Below, piece by piece: positions 22,859 to 33,967 of a DNA stretch of 64,000 nucleotides (position 1 is the stretch's first letter; every line of letters starts with the position of its first letter). The DNA lies in assembly GCA_000310025.1 (NCBI GenBank), contig FN648441.1, forward strand, positions 1 through 64,000, written 5' to 3'. Both the position numbers and the translations under genes were made by a program. The notes beneath the pieces were generated by a model that had not been told where the DNA came from, made no database searches, and worked only from the letters and a program-made list of their open reading frames with translations. This DNA comes from Ectocarpus siliculosus. Its lineage: Eukaryota; Sar; Phaeophyceae; Ectocarpales; Ectocarpaceae.

Positions 22859-23519
22859 TAGGGGTGCGGGCTCCGCGCGCATGCGGGGCCAACAGCGAAA
22901 CCGGGGGACGGTTAGGTGTGGAAAGGAGGGAGTTGGCATCCAAAATCTTGGACTACGGACGGAGAAGGCCGCTCCATCGTGCATGCGGGAGTCCCGCTGC
23001 CGAAGTCCGTTTCGCTGGAGAAGGTGATGGGTGAGTGGTTGTTTGGGGGGTGGTCGAGATCGTGAGTGCATGGCACACGGTATGATCTTATGGCTGGTGG
23101 CGGCAAAGGCGGGCTAATGGCATGTCTGCGAATGTGCTTGTTCATGTGCTTGAAATTACGGTCACGGCGGGATGTTTTGAATGGGTGTAGATTTCGGGGT
23201 GTAAACAAAATGTTATTCATGCGATACTATAATACAATGGAGAAACACCAAAAATAAAATAAGTTAGGAAATAAAAAAATTATAATAAAATAAAATAAAA
23301 TAAATAAACACAATAAGGAACAAGTACACAGAGGAAAGAACACAGTAGAGACGGCATGGAATCAAATAGCCATGCGTGTGAAAACGTTCAGTGGGTGGAA
23401 GAGCATAGGTTGGGGGCACGGCTGGTGGGAGGCACGGATGGTACAATGGCATTTTTTCAGCGGATGTGGCGTTCGAAGGAATATTATAATAATATGGCAT
23501 GGGTGGCATGGGATGGCAG

Positions 23520-23985
23520 TTACGTTCGTTGTTTCTCCGGGGGCCTCGCGTTCACCGAAACACACGGCAGTAACAAGGTGGAGGGTGCATTCGTATGTTT
23601 CTCCGGGTACGTTAAGTACACCGAAACATCAGCACGGGGCAAATGGGAGGCACGGCAGGCGTAGTAAAAATCGTAACAGCGGGCGTTTCGTTGGCCGCAC
23701 CCTATCGGTGCTTAATGGATGAATGGCAGGTTCAGGCAGTCACGATCGTGATAGTGGAGGAACTTCAAGTTCGTCGAACACACACGGAAAGTGGCAGGGC
23801 GGCAGGGGCATGGCAGTACGTTCCTATGTTTCCACGGGCACACCCAATGCACCGAAATATATGGAACTATACATGATATGGCATGGTTGGATGGCAAGGA
23901 AGGTCAATGGCAGGATTGTTGGTGTATGTTTCGGCGGACGACGTGTTCGCAAAAATATGGCGTGTATCGAAACAGCATGACACTT
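23520..23985. repeat. Four GTTTC...GAAAC inverted motifs
   Basis: TGTTTCTCCGGGGGCC...CACCGAAACA, ATGTTTCTCCGGGTAC...CACCGAAACA, ATGTTTCCACGGGCAC...CACCGAAATA and ATGTTTCGGCGGACGA...TATCGAAACA occur at about 23527, 23595, 23828 and 23927. Each pair spans roughly 30-45 bases and could fold as a short hairpin. They sit between the gag-like ORF and RT of the YR element, in a stretch with no long ORF. Confidence 0.6.
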
Positions 23986-24040
23986 ACGACGGCAGAACGG
24001 CACAATTGAGATTGCGAACAGCGATTATAAAACTCAGTAC

Positions 24041-26090
24041 GTGTGCTATTTTCACAAAAAATTACCAGGCACTCACGGGTGGCAAGGTACCCTTCGCCGA
24101 TTGTGGTTTCAGCTGCGTCAACAACTCGATGACGTGTTGCTCGGATCAAGGGAAGAAACAGATGGCGCGATTCTGATGCATCGGTTGGCAGAGGTGGCAA
24201 CCGAGTTGGCGGTGCGTTTCGACGGCCATATGGGTCGCGTCGCGCATTTGCTCGGAGGGGAAATCATGGCAAAACACAGAGACCCTTTAGTGATTGCAAG
24301 TCATTTTGATCTTAAGGATTTACGGACATGCAGAGGCTGATGAAGGCAGTGTACGAAGGAGTGCCGGTTTGTGTGGTTCCTGGCGGCGATTTGGACGCTG
24401 CACTCCAATACGGCAATCACTCTAGCGCGTACCCTCATCAACAGACGTTGTGGAAAAGACTCATTGCAGACTTGGTGCATGGTCGTGTGGTGGTGCTGAA
24501 AAAAATGGCGGCTCGAGCGATCAAGCATCTGCGCGTTACTCCGCCAGCGGTGGTCGAATCGAAAGACAAAAATCGGGTGATACTTGACTTGTCATTTGGC
24601 GCGGGTCGTGATGGCCAAGGCTGGCAGGGAGTGAACGGTGACACTTGTTTCGAAACGGCACCCGTCAGCGAAATCGGCGGGGTGTTGTCGAGCATTATGA
24701 GACAGGCTTGTGCTTTGCGGGAAGCGAACGGCAGTGATGTTCCTATTTATTTTGCTAAGATGGACGTGGCAGATGCCTTTCGTCGAATTCATCTTGAGTG
24801 GGACAAGGCATCAGTTTTTTTCTCGTACGTTGTGGACGAATTTCTGGTGGTAGACTTTCGGATGGCATTTGGTTGGAGGAACTCTCCTGGGTGGTGGTCC
24901 TTGATGGCATCGGCGATTGTGCACTCACACAGGCAGACGAACCGTTTCAACGTGAAAGTGTTGCCGGAAGCGGACGAACTAGCGCGTAATGTGCAGGTTA
25001 AGGTGTCACCGCCGGGGGAGCCGGCCGGTCGTGCACCGGCGGGCGTTTCTGTGGCGCCATTTTCAAGCGAGTATGCGCTTGGCAATTTTTTCGGCGAGAT
25101 GTATGTCGACGATATGATCAACCTGGAGGCGTGCTCGTACAGAAAGAAAGACATGTTGCTCGTGGCAACTAGGTCGGCTATTTCTGATCACCTCCGAATG
25201 CTTGGAAGCATGGCAGACAATCCCGTGCCGGTGATGTCACAAAAGAAACTCACAGACTGGTCAGTTCAGCAAGAGATTCTGGGGTATGCCGTCGATACGC
25301 AAAAGATGGCAATTGCGATTCCCGGGAAAAAGGTCGAGGAGGTAATGGCGTTTCTAACAGAATGACCGAAAACGCGTCGTTGGGCCAGGGCCAAAGAAGT
25401 ATGGAGCTTAACTGGCAAGTTACGGCATCTCACCACGGTAGTGCGGGCAGGAAAGTACTTCGTGTGGCGGGTTGGGTTGTAACAGGGCTTGCCCATAACG
25501 ATCAACACGCATCAACGGTCATGAAAAAATCCACCGTGAGTCTAGGCGAGGAGTTGCATGCGGATTTGGAGTGGTGGAGGTGGGCAGTGCGGCAACGTCT
25601 GCTGGCGGAAGGTGTATCTCTGTATTCCCCGTCTTACAATCATGTGCAATGGGAACCGACGCGACATTGGTTTTCTGATGCTACGTTAGAAGCTATTGGG
25701 GGGTATTGTAGCGAACGGCGTGTGTGGTGGCGGTACGATTTATCTCCAGAGGAGAAAAGTCGATCTTCCGATTCCGCGAGTTGCTCTCGGCAGAACCGGC
25801 TGTCCATCAATTTTTTGGAAGCATTGGCGATGGTTGTTAACGCCTACGTGATGATTGTTGTCCTCAATGATCAGCCAGTCGTCCCCGGGGAACCTGTTCT
25901 TTTTCGTGGTGATAATACCTCTGCTGTGACATGCATAAACAAGTGTGGGGTACTCGGGAGCCACGCGCCGCGTTTATTATGAGATGGCTGGGCATGTTGG
26001 AGATGACAGGGGGGTGGTGTTTCGAAGCGCACATATCCCTGGCGTTGAGAACGTTTTAGCGGACGCAATTTCACGGTGGGCACTCGCGGA
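24041..26090 (+). pseudogene. Reverse transcriptase-RNase H of the YR retrotransposon
   Basis: The RT reads VVESKDKNRVILDLSFG, FAKMDVADAFRRIHLEWDKA, FRMAFGWRNSPGWWS and the catalytic YVDDM at 25102-25116. An in-frame TGA at 25363 breaks the thumb region, and later stops follow. RNase H is seen as VLFRGDNTSAVTCINKCG (about 25.9 kb) and, after a frameshift near 25965, RSAHIPGVENVLADAISRW. Upstream, 24041-24340 codes for a helical segment in another frame. Confidence 0.75.
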
Positions 26091-27314
26091 TATTCCTCGC
26101 AGACTAACTGAGCTGTCTTCTCCCTCTCGTGCGCGTTGGCAGGAGGTCAGGTTGGGGATGGCAGGTGGGATGGCATGTTCGGAGATCTTGCGGTCTTACT
26201 CTCGACGGTCGGAGTTGCTCCGTCGACTCACGCCACTTATTGTGCAGCGGCGTGGAAGATGTGGGTAGAATGGAGAACGGTCGCGGTGCGTAAGAGTGTC
26301 TATTTGGATGCGGCAGGGGGGGAAGAAGAGTCGGCTAACGAGTTGGCGAAGTACATGGCGTACCTGTTTTTCTGTCGGGGCAATACAATGTCTACGATCG
26401 CGGGGAAGCTTGTCGCGGCCAAGTACTTCCACAAACGCATCGGGGTGGACCTCCCAATGAAACATCATTTTCTTCGGGCTGTCAAAGTCGGTTTGGCGAG
26501 AGAGAGAAAGCTGCATATCGATGGTAGGACGCGACGCCCCATTTCGTGGACCATTCTTCGTAGCGGCATTTGCACGGCGGCGGAATGGGGCGAGGGGGGC
26601 CGGGTGATGGCTAGCCCTAGCGGTGGCATACTGTTTTATTTGCCGCCCATCGGAAATCTTCGCGTATAGCAACGGTAAGATTCACAAGGAGTTCGGGATT
26701 ACGCGCGGCAATGTGGCTTATAGGGGAGGTGCAGCTCCTTACTCCGGCATTGTGGCGGTGTGCGGATCGGGTAGAGGTGCTGTTCGAGGCGTCAAAAGGA
26801 AATTATGATGAGGCAGTGGTGTCGCGTGTAAACACGTGCCCGGGGTTCGCTAAGTTCGATTGGGAGTGGGACGGGACCGACCGGTGATGTACCGGCGGGG
26901 GTGGTGGGCATTGGCGGGTTTGAAGTATTGCTGGGATTGATGTGCTGCCATCCGCAGCTCGATGAGATGGCACCCATTGCTGCTTACCCTTCTGGTAAGG
27001 TTTGGAAGGTTTGGACGTGTGCTCAATCGTCGACAGCGTTGCGCGCTCTCGTGGCTGGTCAAGGATTGCAACCGGAAGAGTATGCGCCGCATTCCGGTAG
27101 GATAGGGGGCGCGACTAGGTTGGGGGCGATAGTGTTGTCTTCGTGGGCAATTCAACAAGGGAGGTGGAAATCGGACGCGTTTCAATCGTACTTGCGGGCC
27201 AATTTGGATGATGTTCAGAAGGCGTCCTTTGCGCTAGCGTCGGACGCTGTAGGGAAGGGGGTCCAGCCCGGGCAAATGACGCGGTGGAAGGGTGCACGAC
27301 CTAAGCCGAAGTAA
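26090..27314 (+). pseudogene. Tyrosine recombinase of the YR retrotransposon
   Basis: Pieces in three frames make up one YR protein: a core-binding part (APSTHATYCAAAWKMWVEWR, TMSTIAGKLVAAKYFHKRIG), the first catalytic stretch (AYCFICRPSEIFAYSNGKIH) and the C-terminal part PHSGRIGGATRLG (HSGR at 27090-27101), then GRWKSDAFQSYLR with the candidate nucleophilic tyrosine. H-x-x-R followed by G-x-W and Tyr is the signature of the family. At least three frame breaks are present. Confidence 0.7.
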
Positions 27315-27678
27315 CGTCTCGGGATTTATTTTCGTGTTTGTGTCATTTGGTCTGTTAGGAGGTTGTACTGTACGTGGTCTAATTTTCTTTTTCGGAGTCT
27401 AAGCGGCGTGCTATTAGTCGCTCTTGATATGGGAGGCAACAATTTATGGTCATGGTGGATGATAAGGTGGGGATGGGGGGAGCGAGAGGGAGTCTGAAGG
27501 TGGAGGTAGGGGGGTAGGGGGGGGGAATGCATAATGAAGGGATGGAAGCAATCGGGGGTAGGGCACAGACGCATGGGAAAGGGAAAAACAGGCTGTTAAA
27601 GTGGGGTAGCGAGATGAGGTGTGACAGCCTGCCTAGGTTTACGTCTGTGTGTGGTGTATGTATGTATGAGGAACCCGG

Positions 27679-28740
27679 TCAAGATTTGGCGTGGGGTACG
27701 CCCGGGTGACGTGATGAAGTCGTGGGGGTCCACGACTCAAAAATAATAATAACTCCAGATTCATGAGCATAACAAAAATGTTGAGTGGACAAGTGTGAGC
27801 GGCCATGTTTGGAAGGAAGCTTCAAGCTTCTGTAATAGCTCAGCCTACCCAAGAGTGACCTTAGCTGGTTAACAGTGGTTGGCATTAGAATCTTTTTCAG
27901 ACTAGCCACCTTCGCGGGATCCCTGTGCCGTAACTTCATGTCCAAGAAACTTCACCACTTTGTCTCCCAGGCAATTTTTCTTGGGTGCCAATTTAAGGTT
28001 AAATCCTGTCAACCTGTGTCATATCAACCACATGTTCTTTCTCACTTTTTTAGAAAATCACAATGTCGTAAAAAAGTCCCGAAGTAATAACGACGTAAGA
28101 CTCGGCCAGACTCGGCCTCTTTCTCAAGACCTTCACACACGCGTAACATTATGCTTTGAAACCAACCAGGAGAGCTGGCGAATCCCATCGGGCATCGAGT
28201 CCATCCATAATTAATTCCCGAATGTCGTACATACCGCAGTGATATGTATACTATCAGGGTGAATCGTGAACTGGAAAAATCCAGAGATCAGGTCCATTGT
28301 ACTGAACACCTTAGCTCCCTCCAAGCCTGACAACAAATCGGCAACCGTAGGCAAGGGCAGCACCGGGATAATAGACCTTTTTGTAATTGCACGCCAAACG
28401 AATTTTTCCGTTCGCTTTTTAGCCACCACATCTAACGGAGAAGACCAATCGGAATACGACTTTCTTCGCAATATTCCCGCAAGCAACAGACGATCGATCT
28501 CGCACTGTACTTTGGCCGCGATTACAGGTGAATGGCGACATGGTGTTTGCTCGACAGATTGCCTATCTATCCTCCTTCCACCGTAACGTAACCCATATCT
28601 GCACCAGTAGGGTGTTGGAAAATCTATCTTCCACGCTACACAGTACACTACTAAATCAGCAAGATCGTCAATATCCGAAGAGGCCACAATTAATTTCGAC
28701 TCGAAATAAAATTTTATTGATTGCAGATGCACCGGAATTT
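27679..28740 (-). pseudogene. Ty3/gypsy reverse transcriptase fragment
   Basis: Read from 28732 downwards: CEIDRLLLAGILRRKSYSDW, SSPLDVVAKKRTEKFVWRA and FSTMDLISGFFQFTIHPDSI, which are the fingers/palm of gypsy RT. LKLAPKKNCLGDKVVKFLGH follows in another frame near 27.95 kb, and then DPAKVASLKKILMPTTVNQL and RSLLGRLSYYRSL (thumb). The catalytic YxDD is not recognisable and stops interrupt the frame. It lies directly between the YR element and the LINE. Confidence 0.75.
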
Positions 28741-28809
28741 TATCCTATAATTTTCCTGAACGCTTGTTGTTGGTCATCATCCAACCCACGCAATTTATGC
28801 CCACCTGGA

Positions 28810-31010
28810 CGGATATGTGACTGAACTCGAAGCAATCTACAAAGATCGCGACATGAGAGGACTGTACCAACACCTCAAGAGATCAGTGGGCCTCAGCGGG
28901 AGACAAGCGGGGGGACAGCAGTTCGTCGCGGATGAGAACGGCGTGTTGCTCCGGAACAGGGACGACATCCTCCAACGGTGGGCGAGATTCTTCAGCACCC
29001 TACTCAACACCAAATCCCCCACCCTGAACCCAGACATGATCGAACGAGTGACGCAGCGGCCAGCAACACGTGACAGTCAACGGTTGGGAGAGGTGCCAGA
29101 TCTCGAGGAGGTGGCACGGGCAGCGAAAGGCCTCAAGAACTGGAAGGCACCCGGCCATGACTCCCACCCTGCCGAATTGCTCAAGATCGATGACGACGAA
29201 CCCGTTGTCCTGAGACACCTCCATACCATCCTCGTCAAGGTGTGGAACGGAGGAGATATCCCCCAAGAGTGGAAGGACGCAACCATCAAGGTGCTGTACA
29301 AGAAGGGTGACCGGTCCAACTGTACAACTACAGGGGGATTTCGCTACTATCTCACGTAGGCAAGGTTGCCATCAAGATCATCACCAACCGTCTAAGCGCC
29401 TTCTGCGAAGCCAACAACATCCTCCCGGAGGAACAGTGCGGATTCCGACCCGGGCGATCCACCGTCGACATGCTGTTTGTCGTGCGTCGCCTCCAGGAGC
29501 TGGGGCGGAGAAAGAAAATACCGCTCTACATGGTGCTTCGTCGACTTGAAGAAGGCGTATGATTCGGTGGACCGAGAGATGCTATGGAAGGTGCTGGCCA
29601 GGGCCGGGATTCCCGCGAAGCTAATCAAAGTCATCCGCCAATTCCACGATGGAATGCGGGCCCGGGTGCGCATGGACGACGGAGAACTATCGGACTGGTT
29701 CTTCGTCACACAGGGTGTGCGACAAGGATGTGTGCTATCCCCACTGCTGTTCAACATCTTCTTCGCCGAGGTCCTCGAGGTCGTCGTTATACGATTCAGC
29801 GAGGATGATGTTGTTCTGCGGAACCTGGTGTGCTTGGAGGAGGGGAAGACGGAAGCGGGGGAGGGGGAGGAGACACCCCTTGACCGAGTACGGAGGGCAG
29901 TATGGGGGATGCTGTATGCCGATGATGCCGGCGTCGTATCGAGGTCTGCAGAAGGATTGGCGAGGATGATGACCATCATCGTTGAGGTGTTCGGAGAGTT
30001 CGGGCTAACGGTGTCGGAGAAGAAGACGGAGACGCTCCTGATGCGCGCGAAGGACAAGCCGACTGCAACATCACAGTCCCCCCCGCCCCCTCCTCCACCA
30101 CTGACTATCGAAGCCGCGGGACAGAAATACGCCCAGACGACCGAGTTCCGGTACCTCGGTGGCCTCGTCAACGAACATGGCGACCTCACCCGGGAGATCA
30201 ACTACAGGAGCAGAGGAGCGTGGGCGTGCCTCAGGCGATATGGCCAGGAGCTCTTCGACAGACCGAAAGCGCCATTCCGACTCAAGATCCGCCTCCTCCA
30301 GGCGGAGGCGATGGAGGTACTGCTGTACGGCTGCATGACATGGTCACCACTCCGCAGCCACTATCAGACGCTGCGGTCGACACACCACCGACTGCTCCTT
30401 CGAGTTATCGGGTACAAGCGCAAGAAAGACACCTACCGGCAGCTCTCGTACGCCCAGACGCTGAAGAGGGTCGAATGCCAGAGCGTTGAAGCCACGATCC
30501 GACAACGACGCCTACTGTTCGCGGGAGCACTGGCAAGGCAGCCGGACGGGCGACTCCCGAAACGACTGATGCTCGGCGAGCTGGCGGGGGGGGAGAAGCC
30601 ACGTAGGGGGGGACAGGAACAGAACTGGCCGAAGTGTGTGCTCGACGACCTGAAGGGCTTCGGGGCCGACCACGGATCTACGAAAACCGACCCAAGTTGT
30701 CTCGGAATCCCTGTACCGAAAGACACGGCACCGAAGTCAAGGTGGACAGAAGCCGCGAAGGTGGAGGGGGGAGTACCCTGGCATGCGGCGGTGCTGCAGG
30801 GAGCTGAGAGGTTCATGACCTCCTGGCACGAGAAGGAAGAAGAGGCCAGCCGACAACGAGCGCTCAAACGAAACCACAAGTCAACAACCAATGGGGCGGG
30901 AGGGGGGCAGGAGACGGACGAGACGGCGAGGGAAGAAAGCAAACGAGAAGAGACGGACCGAGTGGCACGACACGTGCCGGATTGAATTTCTTTTCGCCAA
31001 TTCCCCCCCC
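28810..31010 (+). mobile_element. 5'-truncated LINE (non-LTR retrotransposon), copy 1
   Basis: The RT shows [83 protein letters not shown] and [13 protein letters not shown] (YADD at 29915-29926). It ends with a C-terminal region [20 protein letters not shown] and a charged tail that stops at 30985. There is no endonuclease domain, so the 5' end is truncated near 28.8 kb. Two frame breaks, near 29.33 and 29.53 kb, separate the parts. The intergenic T-rich sequence after 31.1 kb may be its 3' flank. Confidence 0.85.
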
Positions 31011-31189
31011 CCAACGCTGCACCATATTGCACCATCCCCCCAGTAGTAGTAGTGATTTCGTACCATTACAATGTATCGCTGGTTGGTGGCCATGTTTGCG
31101 AGTTTGCTTGTTCGTTAGTGGTCTCTCCACCGTGTGCCTTGTTCTGCCTCATACTTCCTGTTATTTTCGGCCTGGTCCCTCTTTGTCCT

Positions 31190-31325
31190 CTTTGTCTTCG
31201 CCCTTTTTTTCATTTTATTTTCATTTATTTTCTCTTCTCCTTACGGTTTCCATTTTTATTTTTTTCTCCTTTTTTTTCTCTTTGTCCTTTTTTTTCTCTC
31301 TTTTTTCTCTCTTTTTCTGTGCCAG
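31190..31325. repeat. Pyrimidine-rich (T/C) tract
   Basis: About 135 bases of nearly uninterrupted T and C follow the LINE. ORFs across it are Phe/Leu/Ser-only artefacts. Confidence 0.85.
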
Positions 31326-31429
31326 ATGGACTTGTCTCTGCTTGTGTTGTGAAGTACCAAGATTGAACCAAGGGAGTGTGCCTCTTTCTCTCCGGCCCAT
31401 GATAGATAGTGACTGCTAATCTCAGTTGA

Positions 31430-31672
31430 TACCCCGCATAGCGTGAAGAGGGAGCGGAGGATCCCAGAATATCTGTCGTTGATTTCTATTGACTTGCGGA
31501 CCCCTCGGGGCCAGTTTATTTGAGTGTACATTTTTAGGGTAAGTTAACCTGTGACCACGGGAATCGACCGCGTCAAATGTTGGATCAGTACGGACATACG
31601 AAGGTACTGGGTAGAGAGAGATCGGAACGGTTTTTTAATGTGAAGACAACAACAACAACAACAACAACAATA
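31430..31672. repeat. Left arm of a split long inverted repeat
   Basis: The segment has two parts. 31430-31512 (ATATCTGTCGTTGATTTCTA, CTTGCGGACCCCTCGGGGCC) reappears inverted at 38056-38130. 31515-31672 (TTATTTGAGTGTACATTTTT, GAGAGATCGGAACGGTTTTT) reappears inverted at 35095-35258. Both matches are imperfect, with several scattered differences. Confidence 0.75.
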
Positions 31673-31689
31673 ATACATCTTTAGGCGGA

Positions 31690-32215
31690 TCTTTAAGCTC
31701 ACTTTCTTTGACTTGCCCGCGTCAGCAGCATCTTCCGCGACTGCTCCGACGTGTACGTCTGGCCCAGAACTTGGTAGTTCCTCCAAGACACCCAGCTCTA
31801 GCTTGGCACCCCCTGATCCCAATCGCATTCTCGTCTGGACCAGGAAATTTTCTTCACCCGCCCGTTGCAAATGGATCTCCGTTGTTCCAGTATCGACGAT
31901 ATAGACTCCGGAGGGGGACCATCCACTTGCAAAACGGACATAATAGGAGCCTTTGTCAGCATCAGTGCCATCTGAGTTTTTCAGGATAGAGCATCAGGCA
32001 ATCTCATGGGGCTACCCGCATATCTCACAATGACTTTCTTATCAGATTGTGGTTCCACCCAGCTAACCGCATCATTTACCCATGCGGAAACCTCCGGATC
32101 TGTCGCTCTGGCGAATCCTCGTGAGAGCAAATCACCAGAGGCAGCGCGGAAGGACAGGCACCTCAATAAACCGCATGCCCGCAGACCACAACAACAACAC
32201 GTCATCGCTGGAGTT
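31690..32215 (-). pseudogene. Unrecognised protein-coding fragment inside the inverted repeat
   Basis: The minus strand has two neighbouring open stretches. One codes for GFARATDPEVSAWVNDAVSW and KKVIVRYAGSPMRLPDALS; the other, after a stop or short intron near 31980, codes for DADKGSYYVRFASGWSPSGV, YIVDTGTTEIHLQRAGEENF and RLGSGGAKLELGVLEELPSS. Composition is that of a real globular protein. I do not recognise it. It may be a host gene piece carried by the surrounding element. Confidence 0.4.
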
Positions 32216-32524
32216 TCAACGACACAAGAACAAACAAGATCAAACAAGGGCAGCGTGCAGCCCCTATGTCACGCAGCACACAGCAAATTTTTTTCAGCAG
32301 TAGAGCAAAGCACACAAGACGCCCCTCCGCGTTAGCGGGTGAGGTGTCCAGGGGTTTGACGAACTCCTCATCGCGGCAAACCTTCACTCCGCCTGCGCCC
32401 GCAGCGGGTCGGCTGGCTAGCTGCGGACTGCGAACTTTCTAGTCTACAGTCTGCGGGACTCCTGATCCCGCTTCTGCTGCTGCTGCACTCAAACTTTCGT
32501 ACCAGTATCAAGTAATGACGACCG

Positions 32525-32846
32525 GTCGCCCCGGTGGTCTAGTTGGTAGCCTCGAAACCTTACCTTCTAGAGGTCAGGTCAGGGGTTCGAATCCCGGCGT
32601 AAGCGAGCTTTTCTTGCAAAGTGAGTTTTTCTCTCGCTTCCGCTTCTGGCCCAGAGGATAGCGCTAGTTCGTGTGTACACAGAGGGAAGAGAGTGCTGAA
32701 CTCTTCTCGCATTAAAAATCGAAGGCAAAGTACCGCAGAAGAAGGGGAGGGTAGAGAGGGGCTCTTCTGTGTGACCACGGGTTGGAGTAAACGGCGGTAG
32801 TGCTGTGAGCGCTGATGTGAAGTGAAGACAGAAAAAAAAAAAAAAA
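32525..32846 (+). mobile_element. tRNA-derived SINE, copy 1
   Basis: The head CGCCCCGGTGGTCTAGTTGG with GGTTCGAATCCCGGCG 50 bases later gives the A and B boxes of a pol III promoter. The body includes AGCTTTTCTTGCAAAGTGAG, GCGCTAGTTCGTGTGTACAC and GAACTCTTCTCGCATTAAAA. It ends GTGAAGACAG plus an A tract at 32831-32846. It is the fullest copy. Confidence 0.85.
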
Positions 32847-33063
32847 GGACGGGAGAGCTGGTCCCCGCCCCAGCGCTGGGCATCGCCGAAACCGGCGCTG
32901 GTGACGCGGCTGGCGCTGGAGCTCCGACTGGCGCCGGCGTCGGCGCGGGCGGCATCGGATCGGCTCGAGATGTTGTTCCTGGCATCTCTCGATAGTTCGC
33001 TTTCCCGGTGTTCTCGCGTATTCACGGTAGGGAGAAAGACAATGATCGGCTGTACCGCTGTAC

Positions 33064-33344
33064 GTCGCCCCGGTGGTCTACTGTAGTTGGTATCGTCGAA
33101 ACCTTCTATTTAGAGGCCAGGTTAGGGGTTCGAATCCCGACGCAAGCGAGCTTTTCTTGCAAAGTGAGTTTTTCTCTCGCTTCCGCTCCTGGCCTACCTA
33201 GTGGATAGCGCTAGTTCGTGTGTACACAGAGCGAAGAGAGTGCTGAACTCTTCTCGCATTAAAAATCGAAGGCAAAGTACCGCAGGAGGGGAGGGTAGAG
33301 AGGGGCTCTTCTGTGTGACCACGGGTTGGAGTAAACGGCACTAC
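33064..33344 (+). mobile_element. tRNA-derived SINE, copy 2 (3'-truncated)
   Basis: It has the same head, with a small insertion in the A box (GGTCTACTGTAGTTGG), and the same body as copy 1. It stops after GTAAACGGCACTA without the poly-A tail. Confidence 0.82.
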
Positions 33345-33640
33345 TTCATTTCAAACGCGCTGCAAGGCAACTTCCAAACAAACCCGCCGCTTGTGGTAAT
33401 GAGTGGGCATGCCCCTTCAAACACACCACGCACGCCACAGGCAACGCGCCACAGGCAACGGCCCCACACGCGCGACACCATGGTGGGGCCCAACATAGAG
33501 AGGGGTAGTGGTCACCGTTGCAACATATTTGAAGGCATAATTACTGGTCTTTTGAATCTCAAAACGTGGTTGTTGCACGTACCCTCTGCTCGGAGCCAAA
33601 GTTCCAGACAACGGTTGAATTTCGTGGACTCTCGTTTACA

Positions 33641-33967
33641 GTTTTTTTTTTTTTTATGTTCTTCACTTCAAATCAGCGCTCACAGCACTAGTCTATAGTG
33701 CCGTTTATTCCAACCCGTGGTCACACAGAAGAGCCTCTCTCTACCCTCCCCTCCTGCGGGGTACTTCGCCTTCAATTTTTAATGCGAGAAGAGTTCAGCA
33801 CTCTCTTCCCTCTGTGTACACACGAACTAGCGCTATCCACTTGGCCAGGAGCGGAAGCGAGAGAAAAACTCACTTTGCAAGAAAAGCTCGCCTACGCCGG
33901 GATTCGAACCCCTGACCTGACCTCTAGAAGGGTACGAGGCTACCAACTAGACCACCGGGGCGACCGG
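33641..33967 (-). mobile_element. tRNA-derived SINE, copy 3
   Basis: The reverse complement runs from the head (ACCACCGGGGCGACC at 33953-33967 is its complement) to the poly-A, seen as a T tract at 33642-33655. It is in opposite orientation to copies 1 and 2, so the three copies make an inverted pair of about 300 bp arms. Confidence 0.85.

Larger units (their letters stand above)
21404..27320 (+). mobile_element. Decayed tyrosine-recombinase retrotransposon (DIRS/Ngaro-like)
   Basis: In order on one strand: a gag-like ORF (21404-22858, broken by the N gap), reverse transcriptase and RNase H (about 24.04-26.09 kb), and a tyrosine recombinase (about 26.1-27.31 kb). There is no protease or DDE integrase. 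The RT-RH-YR order and the HxxR recombinase motif separate it from Ty1/copia and Ty3/gypsy elements. Several frameshifts and stops show it is inactive. I could not find the terminal or split direct repeats, so the outer limits are uncertain; the element may extend to about 21.1 and 27.7 kb. Confidence 0.8.

Noticed and set aside
32525-32610. tRNA gene (A and B box, GGTTCGAATCCC)
   Set aside because: The acceptor and anticodon stems do not pair well and the same head with the same 240-bp body and A-tail occurs three times nearby; it is a SINE head.
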